6,083 nt of DNA, from contig CAUZIZ010000240.1 of assembly GCA_963579905.1 (NCBI GenBank), forward strand, positions 1-6,083. Direction: 5' to 3'. This stretch comes from CAUZIZ01 sp963579905. GTDB lineage: Bacteria > Acidobacteriota > UBA6911 > RPQK01 > JAJDTT01. The first letter of the stretch is position 1; each line of letters begins with the position of its first letter. Position numbers and translations under genes: made by a program. Under the pieces are notes generated by a model, which was not told the DNA's origin, made no database searches, and was given only the letters and a program-made list of their open reading frames with translations. This document shows, piece after piece, positions 1-5,663 of the stretch.

Positions 1-243
1 GTCAATGGCTGGAGCCATCTTCTCTTGGAAGGCAGTGTGTGGCTGAAACGAAGAGCGGCTACCTGACCGGAGATCAAGGAGCGCCAAGGGCCGCGAGAGC
101 TGGGGTGAGGTGTGTCTAAAAACGTCGGCAGAGGGGATAGAATAGCTCCTCCTAAGCGATCGGCGGGCAGTACCGCAACAGCCGAGCCGAGTTCTGAGTG
201 GCTTGGTGCATAAACTTAGAATTTGGGCCTCCAAAATGACTCC
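1..243. other. Left-edge stretch without a recognisable gene
   Basis: No reading frame here gives a protein I recognise. The + frame starting at base 3 is open from the edge to a TAA at 117-119 (about 38 codons), and the frame starting at base 1 is open to a TGA at 64-66. Either could be the tail of an upstream gene, but neither resembles a known C-terminus. I found no tRNA, riboswitch core or repeat array. The terminator-like hairpin that follows suggests this stretch is the 3' end of a transcript entering from the left. Confidence 0.4.
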
Positions 244-271
244 TAGGAGCCGGGAAACGGTCCTGTTTTTT
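244..271 (+). terminator. Probable rho-independent terminator upstream of the JAMM gene
   Basis: AGGA (245-248) pairs with TCCT (261-264), and CCG (250-252) pairs with CGG (258-260). One G (249) is bulged and the loop is GGAAA (253-257), giving a 7-bp stem. A single G and then six consecutive T (266-271) follow directly, which is the layout of an intrinsic terminator read on the + strand. The reverse direction has no T-run. It most likely ends a transcript arriving from the left. Because it lies 50 bp before the JAMM start, an attenuator role is possible. The stem is short, so this is a moderate call made by eye. Confidence 0.5.
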
Positions 272-320
272 AAATTGCGCTTATTTTTGGTCTAGTTAGC
301 CCGGTCGACGACGACATAAA

Positions 321-755
321 ATGATTTCCTTGGAAGCGAATCAGTTGGATCAGATCAAGCGTATAGGAGAGAGCGCCTATCCGAACGAATGTTGCGGAGT
401 GCTGGTGGGTTCAGTCCACGATGGGAACAAACACGTGTCGGAGGTAATTGAGGCAGAAAACCAGCGCGACGATAGTGCGGCCAACCGATACCTGATCGCC
501 CCTGACTTCATCTTGAAGCTGGAGAGGAGGCTAGCTGGAACCGGTAGCGAGATCTTGGGGTTCTTCCACAGCCACCCGGATGTTCCGGCCAAACCATCGG
601 TTTACGATAGGGATCACGCATGGCCCTGGTATTGTTACCTTATTGCGTCCGTGAGAAAGGGAGAGGCCAAAGAGGTGCAGACTTGGCAGCTCAAGGATGA
701 TCGGTCTGACTTCGATCCCCACGAGTGGCAGCTCCGAGAACCGGATATTTCATAG
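321..755 (+). CDS. JAMM/MPN-domain (M67 family) metallopeptidase, Mec/QbsD-like
   Basis: This is a zinc-dependent JAMM isopeptidase of the small single-domain bacterial type. Such enzymes act at the Gly-Gly end of ubiquitin-like sulfur carriers: Mec releases cysteine from CysO-Cys, and QbsD and HcyD trim residues after Gly-Gly. The motif is complete. The catalytic Glu is in NECCG (Glu23), His83-Ser-His85-Pro is followed by Ser93 and by the third zinc ligand Asp96, and the conserved HAWPWY stretch is at 99-104. At 144 residues it has the usual length, with no signal peptide or membrane segment, so it is cytosolic. The ATG at 321 is preceded by an in-frame TAG at 297-299 and fits the family N-terminus, but there is no good Shine-Dalgarno sequence. 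The fused ubiquitin-like/E1/rhodanese gene lies 133 bp downstream on the same strand and carries the likely substrate. The family call is firm; the exact substrate is inferred. Confidence 0.93.
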   Translation: MISLEANQLDQIKRIGESAYPNECCGVLVGSVHDGNKHVSEVIEAENQRDDSAANRYLIAPDFILKLERRLAGTGSEILGFFHSHPDVPAKPSVYDRDHAWPWYCYLIASVRKGEAKEVQTWQLKDDRSDFDPHEWQLREPDIS

Positions 756-876
756 AATCTATGGATGAGGAAGACACTTCTAATCACAAGCGCCTATCAG
801 ATTCCCAATGGGTGGCGCCGAATCGTTGATTATTGAGTTGTGTCGCCACTAGAGAAAACAGAAGAAAAGCTTCAGC

Positions 877-886
877 AGGAGGAGGA
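877..886 (+). promoter_or_regulatory. Strong ribosome-binding site of the fusion gene
   Basis: AGGAGGAGGA lies 2-6 bases before the ATG at 889, giving overlapping Shine-Dalgarno cores. It fixes the start of the ubiquitin-like/E1/rhodanese gene. It is clearly stronger than the weak or absent sites before the JAMM, FAD and IscA genes in this window. Confidence 0.8.
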
Positions 887-888
887 AC

Positions 889-2331
889 ATGTCAGTCAAG
901 GTTCTAATCCCAACTCCCTTAAGACCTCATGTGGGGAATCAAGAGTCTCTGGAGTTGGAAGGCAGTAACGTCAAAGAGGTGCTTCAAAACCTGGCCCAGC
1001 AATATGAAACCCTGAAAAAGCACCTGTTCACTGACGAGGGAAAGCTGAGGAACTTCGTCAACATCTACCTCAATGATGAGGATATCCGATACCTGCAGCG
1101 GGAGGACACTCCGCTACAGGACGGGGATACGATTAGCGTCGTGCCATCGATCGCAGGCGGAGCGGTGGGAACCGAACCAGATCTGGGTGCCTTGAACCAC
1201 GAAGAGATCAGACGGTACAGCAGACATCTGATCATGCCCGAGGTCGGAATGGAAGGCCAGAAGAAGCTGAAACAGGCCAGCGTCCTCTGCATCGGCGCTG
1301 GAGGCCTAGGTTCTCCCCTGGCAATCTATCTGGCCGCAGCCGGCGTGGGACGACTGGGCATCGTTGACTTCGACATCGTCGACGAGAGCAATCTTCAACG
1401 GCAGATTCTCCACTCCACGCAGGATGTAGGACGCTCGAAACTGGAGAGTGCCCGGGACAAGATCGAGCAGATCAATCCCAACGTCAAGGTGGAGACCCAC
1501 GAACTCCGCCTTAGCTCGGAGAACGCTTTGGCGTTGTTTCAGGACTACGACATCATTGCCGACGGTACCGACAACTTCCCTACCCGCTATCTGGTCAATG
1601 ATGCCTGCGTCCTCAGCGGGAAGCCCAATGTCTATGCCAGCATCTTCCGCTTCGAGGGACAGGCCTCGGTTTTCGCCATGCCGGGTGGACCCTGCTACCG
1701 ATGCCTCTACCCCGAACCTCCACCTCCCGGCCTGGTGCCCTCTTGCGCCGAAGGCGGAGTGCTAGGTATCCTGCCCGGCTTGCTGGGTGTCCTACAAGCC
1801 ACAGAGGTAGTCAAGCTGATCCTGGGCCAAGGCCAATCCCTCGTGGGGCGTTTGCTCCTACTCGATGCCCTGGCGATGAAGTTTCGAGAACTCAAGCTTC
1901 GCCGGAATATCGAGTGCCCGATCTGCGGTGACAATCCCGAGATTCGTCAGCTCATCGATTACGAGGAATTCTGTGGAGTCCTGCCTGAAACCCAGCAGGA
2001 GCAAGTCGACGGCGTCGAGGAAATCACCGCGCTGGCGTTGCAGGAAGAGATGAAACAGGGGAAGGACATCTTCCTCTTGGATGTCAGGAATCCTCAAGAG
2101 TACGAGATCTGTCAGATTGAAGGTTCCCATCTGATTCCTCTGGGAGACCTGATGGCTCGCGTCCACGAACTGGATAGTGCACGAGACATCGTTGCTCATT
2201 GCCGATCCGGCGCACGCAGCGCCAAGGCGATCGAGATGCTTCAGCAAGCTGGATTTCGGAAGCTCAGGAATCTCCAAGGAGGTATCCTGGCGTGGTCAAA
2301 AGATGTCGATCCCTCTATTCCTGCCTACTAG
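889..2331 (+). CDS. moeB: Fused MoaD/ThiS-like ubiquitin domain, MoeB/ThiF-type E1 and rhodanese
   Basis: This cytosolic 480-residue protein carries a whole sulfur-activation relay. Residues 1-91 are a beta-grasp MoaD/ThiS/CysO-type domain ending in Ala-Gly-Gly (Gly90-Gly91). A short linker of about ten residues follows. Residues about 102-350 are an adenylating E1: the nucleotide loop GAGGLGSP is at 136-143, the QRQ stretch with the arginine finger at 170-172, TDN with Asp228 at 227-229, and zinc cysteines at 269, 272, 343 and 346. Cys286 (PSCAEGG) is at the position of the E1 catalytic cysteine. Residues about 375-480 are a rhodanese domain with active loop CRSGARS (Cys438) and a typical end (DPSIPAY). 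Such E1s adenylate the Gly-Gly carboxylate and convert it to a thiocarboxylate. MoeB-rhodanese proteins without the N-terminal domain are usually about 390 residues. Known routes for relatives include molybdopterin, CysO-dependent cysteine and thiouridine. None of MoaE, CysM or ThiG is visible here, so the product is unresolved. The JAMM gene just upstream supports a Mec/CysO-like pathway. Confidence 0.94.
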   Translation: MSVKVLIPTPLRPHVGNQESLELEGSNVKEVLQNLAQQYETLKKHLFTDEGKLRNFVNIYLNDEDIRYLQREDTPLQDGDTISVVPSIAGGAVGTEPDLGALNHEEIRRYSRHLIMPEVGMEGQKKLKQASVLCIGAGGLGSPLAIYLAAAGVGRLGIVDFDIVDESNLQRQILHSTQDVGRSKLESARDKIEQINPNVKVETHELRLSSENALALFQDYDIIADGTDNFPTRYLVNDACVLSGKPNVYASIFRFEGQASVFAMPGGPCYRCLYPEPPPPGLVPSCAEGGVLGILPGLLGVLQATEVVKLILGQGQSLVGRLLLLDALAMKFRELKLRRNIECPICGDNPEIRQLIDYEEFCGVLPETQQEQVDGVEEITALALQEEMKQGKDIFLLDVRNPQEYEICQIEGSHLIPLGDLMARVHELDSARDIVAHCRSGARSAKAIEMLQQAGFRKLRNLQGGILAWSKDVDPSIPAY

Positions 2332-2659
2332 ATGATCGATTCCGAAATAGCATGGCAATTGCAGATGGGGCTTACGCGGCGAGGTCAAGGCGGGAGAAGG
2401 AAGACGATGCCTTGCCATCTTCGACGACGACCAACGAAGAGATCGCCCGCAACCCACGTCTGCCCAACGGGTTGCGCCCCCAAGTACGAACCCAGCCTCT
2501 CTTCTGTGCAGACGAGCACCTCAAATACATTCAGCTTGATTAATGGACGCAACAATTGTCATGTTATTTCAGAATCGATCATCTAGGGTTCCTGAGGAAT
2601 AGGAGGGTTGAGCTAACGAGGACGCATCCGGTCAGAACTGAGGACTCCTCTGAGCAAAT
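2332..2659. other. 328-bp gap with no convincing gene
   Basis: An ATG directly abuts the TAG of the fusion gene and opens an 84-codon frame (2332-2586). Its product is rich in Arg, Ser and Thr, has no recognisable domain, and contains only a short CPTGC motif. It has no Shine-Dalgarno sequence of its own, though translational coupling is conceivable. I regard it as probable noise. A perfect 8-bp palindrome ACAATTGT lies near 2552-2559, and a small GAGGA/TCCTC inverted repeat lies about 10 bp before the FAD gene. No terminator with a T-run and no clear promoter were seen. Confidence 0.4.
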
Positions 2660-3745
2660 ATGAGAACCGATGTAGTCATCATCGGTTCCGGCTTTGCTGG
2701 CGCCGCCACCGCGTTCCACCTAAGCAGCTCTTTTTCCGGGTCGATACTGGTCATCGATAAGGAGCCGGTTCCGGGTTTTCATGCCTCAGGTCGGAATGCA
2801 TCCCTGGTGCGACACTCGGTCGAAGTTCCAGAAATCCGCCGAATTGTCGCCGTCAGCAGCAAGGCCTATCGACAACAGCAGGCAGAGACTGGATTCACTC
2901 CATCCGGCTCCCTCTTGCTGGGCACTCGTGACCAGCTCGATGCTGTCCGCGAGACTACGCTGATCGACTCGTTCTACGACGATCCTGAAAAGGTGAGGCA
3001 GCAGATCCAGCTGCTCCGAAATCACGATTTTGAGGCCGTCCTTCACACTCCCTCCGATGGCGTGATGGACATCGCCAGGTTGCTTCAGTTCTACCTTGGA
3101 AAGGCACAGGGACGCGGGGTTCGCTTCAGCCTCGACTGCATGCTCACCGGAGTCGAGGGCAGCGGTCCCTTTCGCTTACAGACCTCCCAGGGCCAGATCG
3201 AGGCCGACTACCTGATCAACGCCGCCGGTGCCTGGGCGCCAGCGGTCGCCCGAATGGCAGGTGCTGCGGATCTGCCATTGACTCCACTGAAGCGCCACCT
3301 CTTCGTCCTCGACACTCCTGCGGATCTCGACTCCAGATGGCCCTTCGTCTGGAGCCTGGACCAGAATTTCTACTTCCGCCCCGAGTCCGGTGGACTGCTC
3401 TTCAGTGTCTGCGATGAGGAAGTCTCTGGGGAACTCGAACCCACGGTGAACCCAGACATATCCCAAGCGATAGTGAATTTAGTCTGGGAGCAGCTACCTG
3501 CTCTGAGAGAGACTGCTCAACGACACGTCTGGTCCTGCTTTCGAACCATTTCTGCCGACGGCTCCTTCGTGATTGGCTGGGACTACAAAGTCGATCGATT
3601 CTTCTGGGTAGCCGCCCTGAGCGGCCACGGCATGGGGGGAAGCTGGGGAATCGGAAAGCTGGCAGCCCAGCAGTTCATGGAACCAGGAAGCTCGGGGCCG
3701 CATCCTTGCGACCCGATCCGCTTTGCGGAAGTCGACAACTCCTGA
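2660..3745 (+). CDS. FAD-dependent D-amino-acid dehydrogenase/oxidase family protein, DauA-like
   Basis: This is a flavoprotein of the DAO superfamily, which oxidises the C-N bond of amino acids or amines to an imine. The N-terminal Rossmann motif GSGFAG is at 9-14, with the acidic residue for the FAD ribose at Asp33. The family motif HASGRNAS is at 41-48, INAAGAW at 186-192, and a C-terminal FAD-contact stretch GHGMGGSWG at 322-330. From memory of P. aeruginosa DauA (D-arginine dehydrogenase), Arg212, Tyr238 and Arg295 match the residues that hold the substrate carboxylate. The DauA positions giving arginine preference (His48, Thr50, Tyr53) are instead Leu49, Arg51 and Val54, so D-arginine is probably not the substrate. 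The length (361) is close to DauA (375). There is no signal peptide. The ATG is fixed by an in-frame TGA at 2651-2653, and its Shine-Dalgarno is weak. It lies 328 bp after the fusion gene, so it may be separately transcribed. The family is certain; the substrate is unknown. Confidence 0.9.
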   Translation: MRTDVVIIGSGFAGAATAFHLSSSFSGSILVIDKEPVPGFHASGRNASLVRHSVEVPEIRRIVAVSSKAYRQQQAETGFTPSGSLLLGTRDQLDAVRETTLIDSFYDDPEKVRQQIQLLRNHDFEAVLHTPSDGVMDIARLLQFYLGKAQGRGVRFSLDCMLTGVEGSGPFRLQTSQGQIEADYLINAAGAWAPAVARMAGAADLPLTPLKRHLFVLDTPADLDSRWPFVWSLDQNFYFRPESGGLLFSVCDEEVSGELEPTVNPDISQAIVNLVWEQLPALRETAQRHVWSCFRTISADGSFVIGWDYKVDRFFWVAALSGHGMGGSWGIGKLAAQQFMEPGSSGPHPCDPIRFAEVDNS

Positions 3746-3793
3746 CGCAGCCTCGCGTCGGGCGGCCAGCTACAAATCCCAAGAGGGTGCTTT

Positions 3794-4429
3794 TCAGCTG
3801 ACGTTTAAACCACGACGATCCAGCCGGCTGGCCTGGGCCGGAGTATTGACGTTTACCAAGATACCCGAATCCTCCACCGGCACCAGAAAGGTGGAGGCGA
3901 GGTTCTGATGGACCACCCAACGTGCTCCCTGATCCAGCGGTGCCCGCCTCAAGTCGAAGAAAAAGCGCTGAGGAAAGAGCACGGGATGGCCCTTCCGTCC
4001 GTGAACAGACGGCAGCAGGATGGAAGCGGGTAAACGACGATGATGCTGAACCAGACACTTGATGGTATCGGCCAATACCAGGGGATGATCAACTGGGTGG
4101 ATCAGGAGTCCCTCCGACTCACCGAGGTAATCCAGGGCAATGATCAGACTGGAAAGAGCTCCACGACTCGGGTCGGGATTGACAAGGACGGTTGTATTGG
4201 ATAGATCGACTCGCTCTGCGACGTGAAGGTTGTGTTGGCCCAACACGACGTAGACAGGCAAAGAAGACAGCTTATGACGCTCAATGATGGTCCTCAGAAA
4301 ACTCCTTCCTCTCAACTCGAGCAGCGCCTTGGGACTCCCCATTCGACTGGAAAAACCAGCCGCTAGAATCACCGAGGCAAGACCTTTCACCATAGACCAG
4401 TCGATATCACGGATCGAACCAGCTCGCAA
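3794..4429 (-). CDS. MobA/MocA-like nucleotidyltransferase (NTP_transf_3)
   Basis: This is a cytosolic GT-A-fold nucleotidyltransferase. Family members attach CMP or GMP to molybdopterin (MocA, MobA), and others act on different phosphorylated substrates. The signature LAAGFSSRMGSPKALL is at 22-37 and provides the nucleotide phosphate loop and the conserved lysine. NPD is at 84-86. HPVDHP at 111-116 carries the likely metal-binding Asp114. GRKGHPVLF is at 144-152, and a C-terminal NVNTP stretch at 193-197 is a variant of the usual DIDTP. The 211 residues are typical. I used a TTG start at 4429 because AGAGGGA (4445-4439) sits 9 bases upstream. The ATG at 4393 would give the more usual short N-terminus before LAAG but has no visible ribosome site. 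It converges on the FAD gene with 48 bp between stops and is divergent from the IscA-type gene. A molybdenum-cofactor role is plausible, but no molybdoenzyme is visible. Confidence 0.88.
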   Translation of the reverse strand: MRAGSIRDIDWSMVKGLASVILAAGFSSRMGSPKALLELRGRSFLRTIIERHKLSSLPVYVVLGQHNLHVAERVDLSNTTVLVNPDPSRGALSSLIIALDYLGESEGLLIHPVDHPLVLADTIKCLVQHHRRLPASILLPSVHGRKGHPVLFPQRFFFDLRRAPLDQGARWVVHQNLASTFLVPVEDSGILVNVNTPAQASRLDRRGLNVS

Positions 4430-4460
4430 GCGACCTAGTCCCTCTGAGGTAGGAACAAGC

Positions 4461-4490
4461 TTGACATGCTGCCTACCCTTGGGCTACACC
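4461..4490 (+). promoter_or_regulatory. Candidate sigma70-type promoter in the divergent spacer
   Basis: A perfect -35 hexamer TTGACA at 4461-4466 is followed after 18 bp by TACACC at 4485-4490, a poor -10 with three of six matches. It points towards the IscA-type gene and would leave a leader of roughly 120 bases. The -35 is good, the -10 weak, and the spacer long by one base, so this is tentative. Confidence 0.3.
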
Positions 4491-4524
4491 TTAATGTGAG
4501 AGATGGAAACGGCCGGGCGCGAGA

Positions 4525-4539
4525 GATCCTTCGAGGATC
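4525..4539 (+). repeat. Small perfect inverted repeat in the iscA leader
   Basis: GATCCT (4525-4530) and AGGATC (4534-4539) are exact reverse complements around the triplet TCG. No T-run follows, so it is not a terminator. It could be a leader hairpin or a protein-binding site between the candidate promoter and the IscA-type start, or chance. It does not resemble the IscR site consensus I know. Confidence 0.3.
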
Positions 4540-4619
4540 CAGGGCAGAATTTGAAACGGACTCTTGAGTCGCACGTCTTAGAGTTTAGGACCAGGCTGCG
4601 ATACTTGCAATGAAAAGCC

Positions 4620-4946
4620 ATGTCAATTGAGATCACAGAACAAGCAGCGCATAAGATCAAGGAAGGCCTGGAAGCCGAAGGCCTCTTGGATGGCGGACTG
4701 AGGCTGGGCGTCAGAGGTGGAGGGTGCTCCGGTCTGAACTACGTCTTGAGGTTCGAACCCGAGAAAAAGGCTGGCGACAAAACCTTCGAGCAGTATGGGG
4801 TTAAGGTCTTCGTCGATATGAAGAGCTACCTCTACCTGAAGGGTATGGGGCTAGACTGGCGTGGATCCTTGATGCAGGAAGGCTTTACCTTCATCAACCC
4901 GAATGCTTCCAAAACCTGCAGCTGCGGCCAGTCTTTCACCGTCTAG
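4620..4946 (+). CDS. iscA: A-type iron-sulfur cluster carrier (IscA/ErpA/HesB family)
   Basis: This small cytosolic protein carries Fe-S clusters (or iron) from the assembly scaffold to apo-enzymes. All three conserved cysteines are present: Cys36 in GGGCSG (33-38), and Cys100 and Cys102 in the C-terminal CSCG. The surrounding LRLGVR (27-32), the YVLRF stretch and the ending CGQSFTV match IscA closely, and 108 residues is the standard length. The ATG at 4620 is fixed by an in-frame TGA at 4611-4613. The upstream Shine-Dalgarno is weak (GAAAAG, spacing about 3). The gene stands alone, without iscS, iscU or suf partners in the window, and converges on the DUF4202 gene with 51 bp between stops. 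IscA, SufA and ErpA cannot be separated reliably by eye. Confidence 0.95.
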   Translation: MSIEITEQAAHKIKEGLEAEGLLDGGLRLGVRGGGCSGLNYVLRFEPEKKAGDKTFEQYGVKVFVDMKSYLYLKGMGLDWRGSLMQEGFTFINPNASKTCSCGQSFTV

Positions 4947-4997
4947 GTCGGCTCCGGCGTGGGTCATCCGAAACCAAGCGGCAGCACCGGCTGGGCC

Positions 4998-5606
4998 TCA
5001 GGAGGAACTGCTCGATAGTGCTGATTCCACCTTCTCCCGGTCCTCGGTGGCTAACTTAGACACGACTTCCTGGGCAGCCTCTCGACCGCGCGAAGACATC
5101 TTCAACCAGGTTTTCTGCAGGATCCCCTGAAGCTTGTTCCGATCGTGCTTGCCGGAGAATTCTGAGAACTCGTTCTCCAGGAAAACCAGACAGATCGCGT
5201 CCTCGAACATCTGCACCTCAGGATCCAGCTTCAGGCGAAACTTCTGAAGAAGACTTTCAACACGTTCGATCACCGCGGAGTCGTATCCAATCTCGCGTAG
5301 AATCTCTCCAGCCTGTTCGGCGTGAAAGCTGGCAAGCCTCTTACGCCACCGCTTGTACCCCGACTTGCCTGCGGGGAACTGATCTCGTGGAATAGCCCAA
5401 CGACGAATATGCTGGCAAGAGGCCGCCAGGAGTAGTTCCTCGGAAGCCATCGGATTCAGGCGATTAACCCAGTGGACCAATCGCTGGTGATAAAGAAGGG
5501 ACCATGGCATCTTCGTCTCGCCCACCGTCACTCTTCTGGGATCCTCCGCATGCGCGGCTCGGAATCGACCAGCCGCTTCCTGAAAATGGGAATCATCACT
5601 CTTCAT
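4998..5606 (-). CDS. DUF4202 family protein with an HD-domain-like pattern
   Basis: I recognise this as the DUF4202 family, which as far as I know has no assigned reaction. Family hallmarks, numbered from the ATG at 5606, are the N-terminal AEDPRR (20-25), QHIRRW with His66 (65-70), the YKRWR stretch (84-88), FHAEQAGEIL with His95 (94-103), FEDAICLVFLE with Asp136 (134-144) and KTWLKMSSRG near 165-174. The succession of His and Asp residues in an all-helical context resembles an HD phosphohydrolase, but the central HD pair reads His-Ile. No signal peptide or membrane segment is seen, and the C-terminus is a serine tail. A TTG at 5618 would add four residues. The ATG is preferred because GCGGGA lies 4 bases before it. 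The PhyH-type gene ends 57 bp upstream on the same strand, so the two may share a transcript. The family call is good; the function is unknown. Confidence 0.85.
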   Translation of the reverse strand: MKSDDSHFQEAAGRFRAAHAEDPRRVTVGETKMPWSLLYHQRLVHWVNRLNPMASEELLLAASCQHIRRWAIPRDQFPAGKSGYKRWRKRLASFHAEQAGEILREIGYDSAVIERVESLLQKFRLKLDPEVQMFEDAICLVFLENEFSEFSGKHDRNKLQGILQKTWLKMSSRGREAAQEVVSKLATEDREKVESALSSSSS

Positions 5607-5663
5607 GAAATCCCGCAACTGACGACGGCATCGGACACGCAGCTTCGGATCGCTCGATCCAGG

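Noticed and set aside
1..320. tRNA, riboswitch or other structured RNA in the left edge
   Set aside because: No T-loop, TPP, SAM or cobalamin core motifs were seen; apart from the terminator hairpin nothing stands out.
812..849. GTGGCG/CGCCAC inverted repeat between the JAMM and fusion genes
   Set aside because: Only 6 bp with a 26-base loop and no T-run; it is too weak to call a terminator or riboswitch.
826..855. TTGATT and TAGAGA as a promoter for the fusion gene
   Set aside because: Both hexamers match the consensus poorly (4/6 and 3/6) with an 18-bp spacer, which is no better than chance.
1707..2277. Long reverse-strand frames inside the fusion gene (1707-1934 and 1858-2277)
   Set aside because: They lie opposite well-conserved E1 and rhodanese motifs and give no recognisable protein. 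They are shadows of the real frame.
2199..2543. 114-codon + frame crossing the end of the fusion gene
   Set aside because: It overlaps the rhodanese domain out of frame for 130 bases, lacks a ribosome site and resembles no family.
3746..3793. Bidirectional terminator between the convergent FAD and nucleotidyltransferase genes
   Set aside because: No stem longer than 3-4 bp with a following T-run could be found.
3675..4058. Reverse-strand frame spanning the end of the FAD gene and the nucleotidyltransferase
   Set aside because: It overlaps two genes with clear motifs, and its own product is low-complexity Ser/Gly/Arg-rich sequence.
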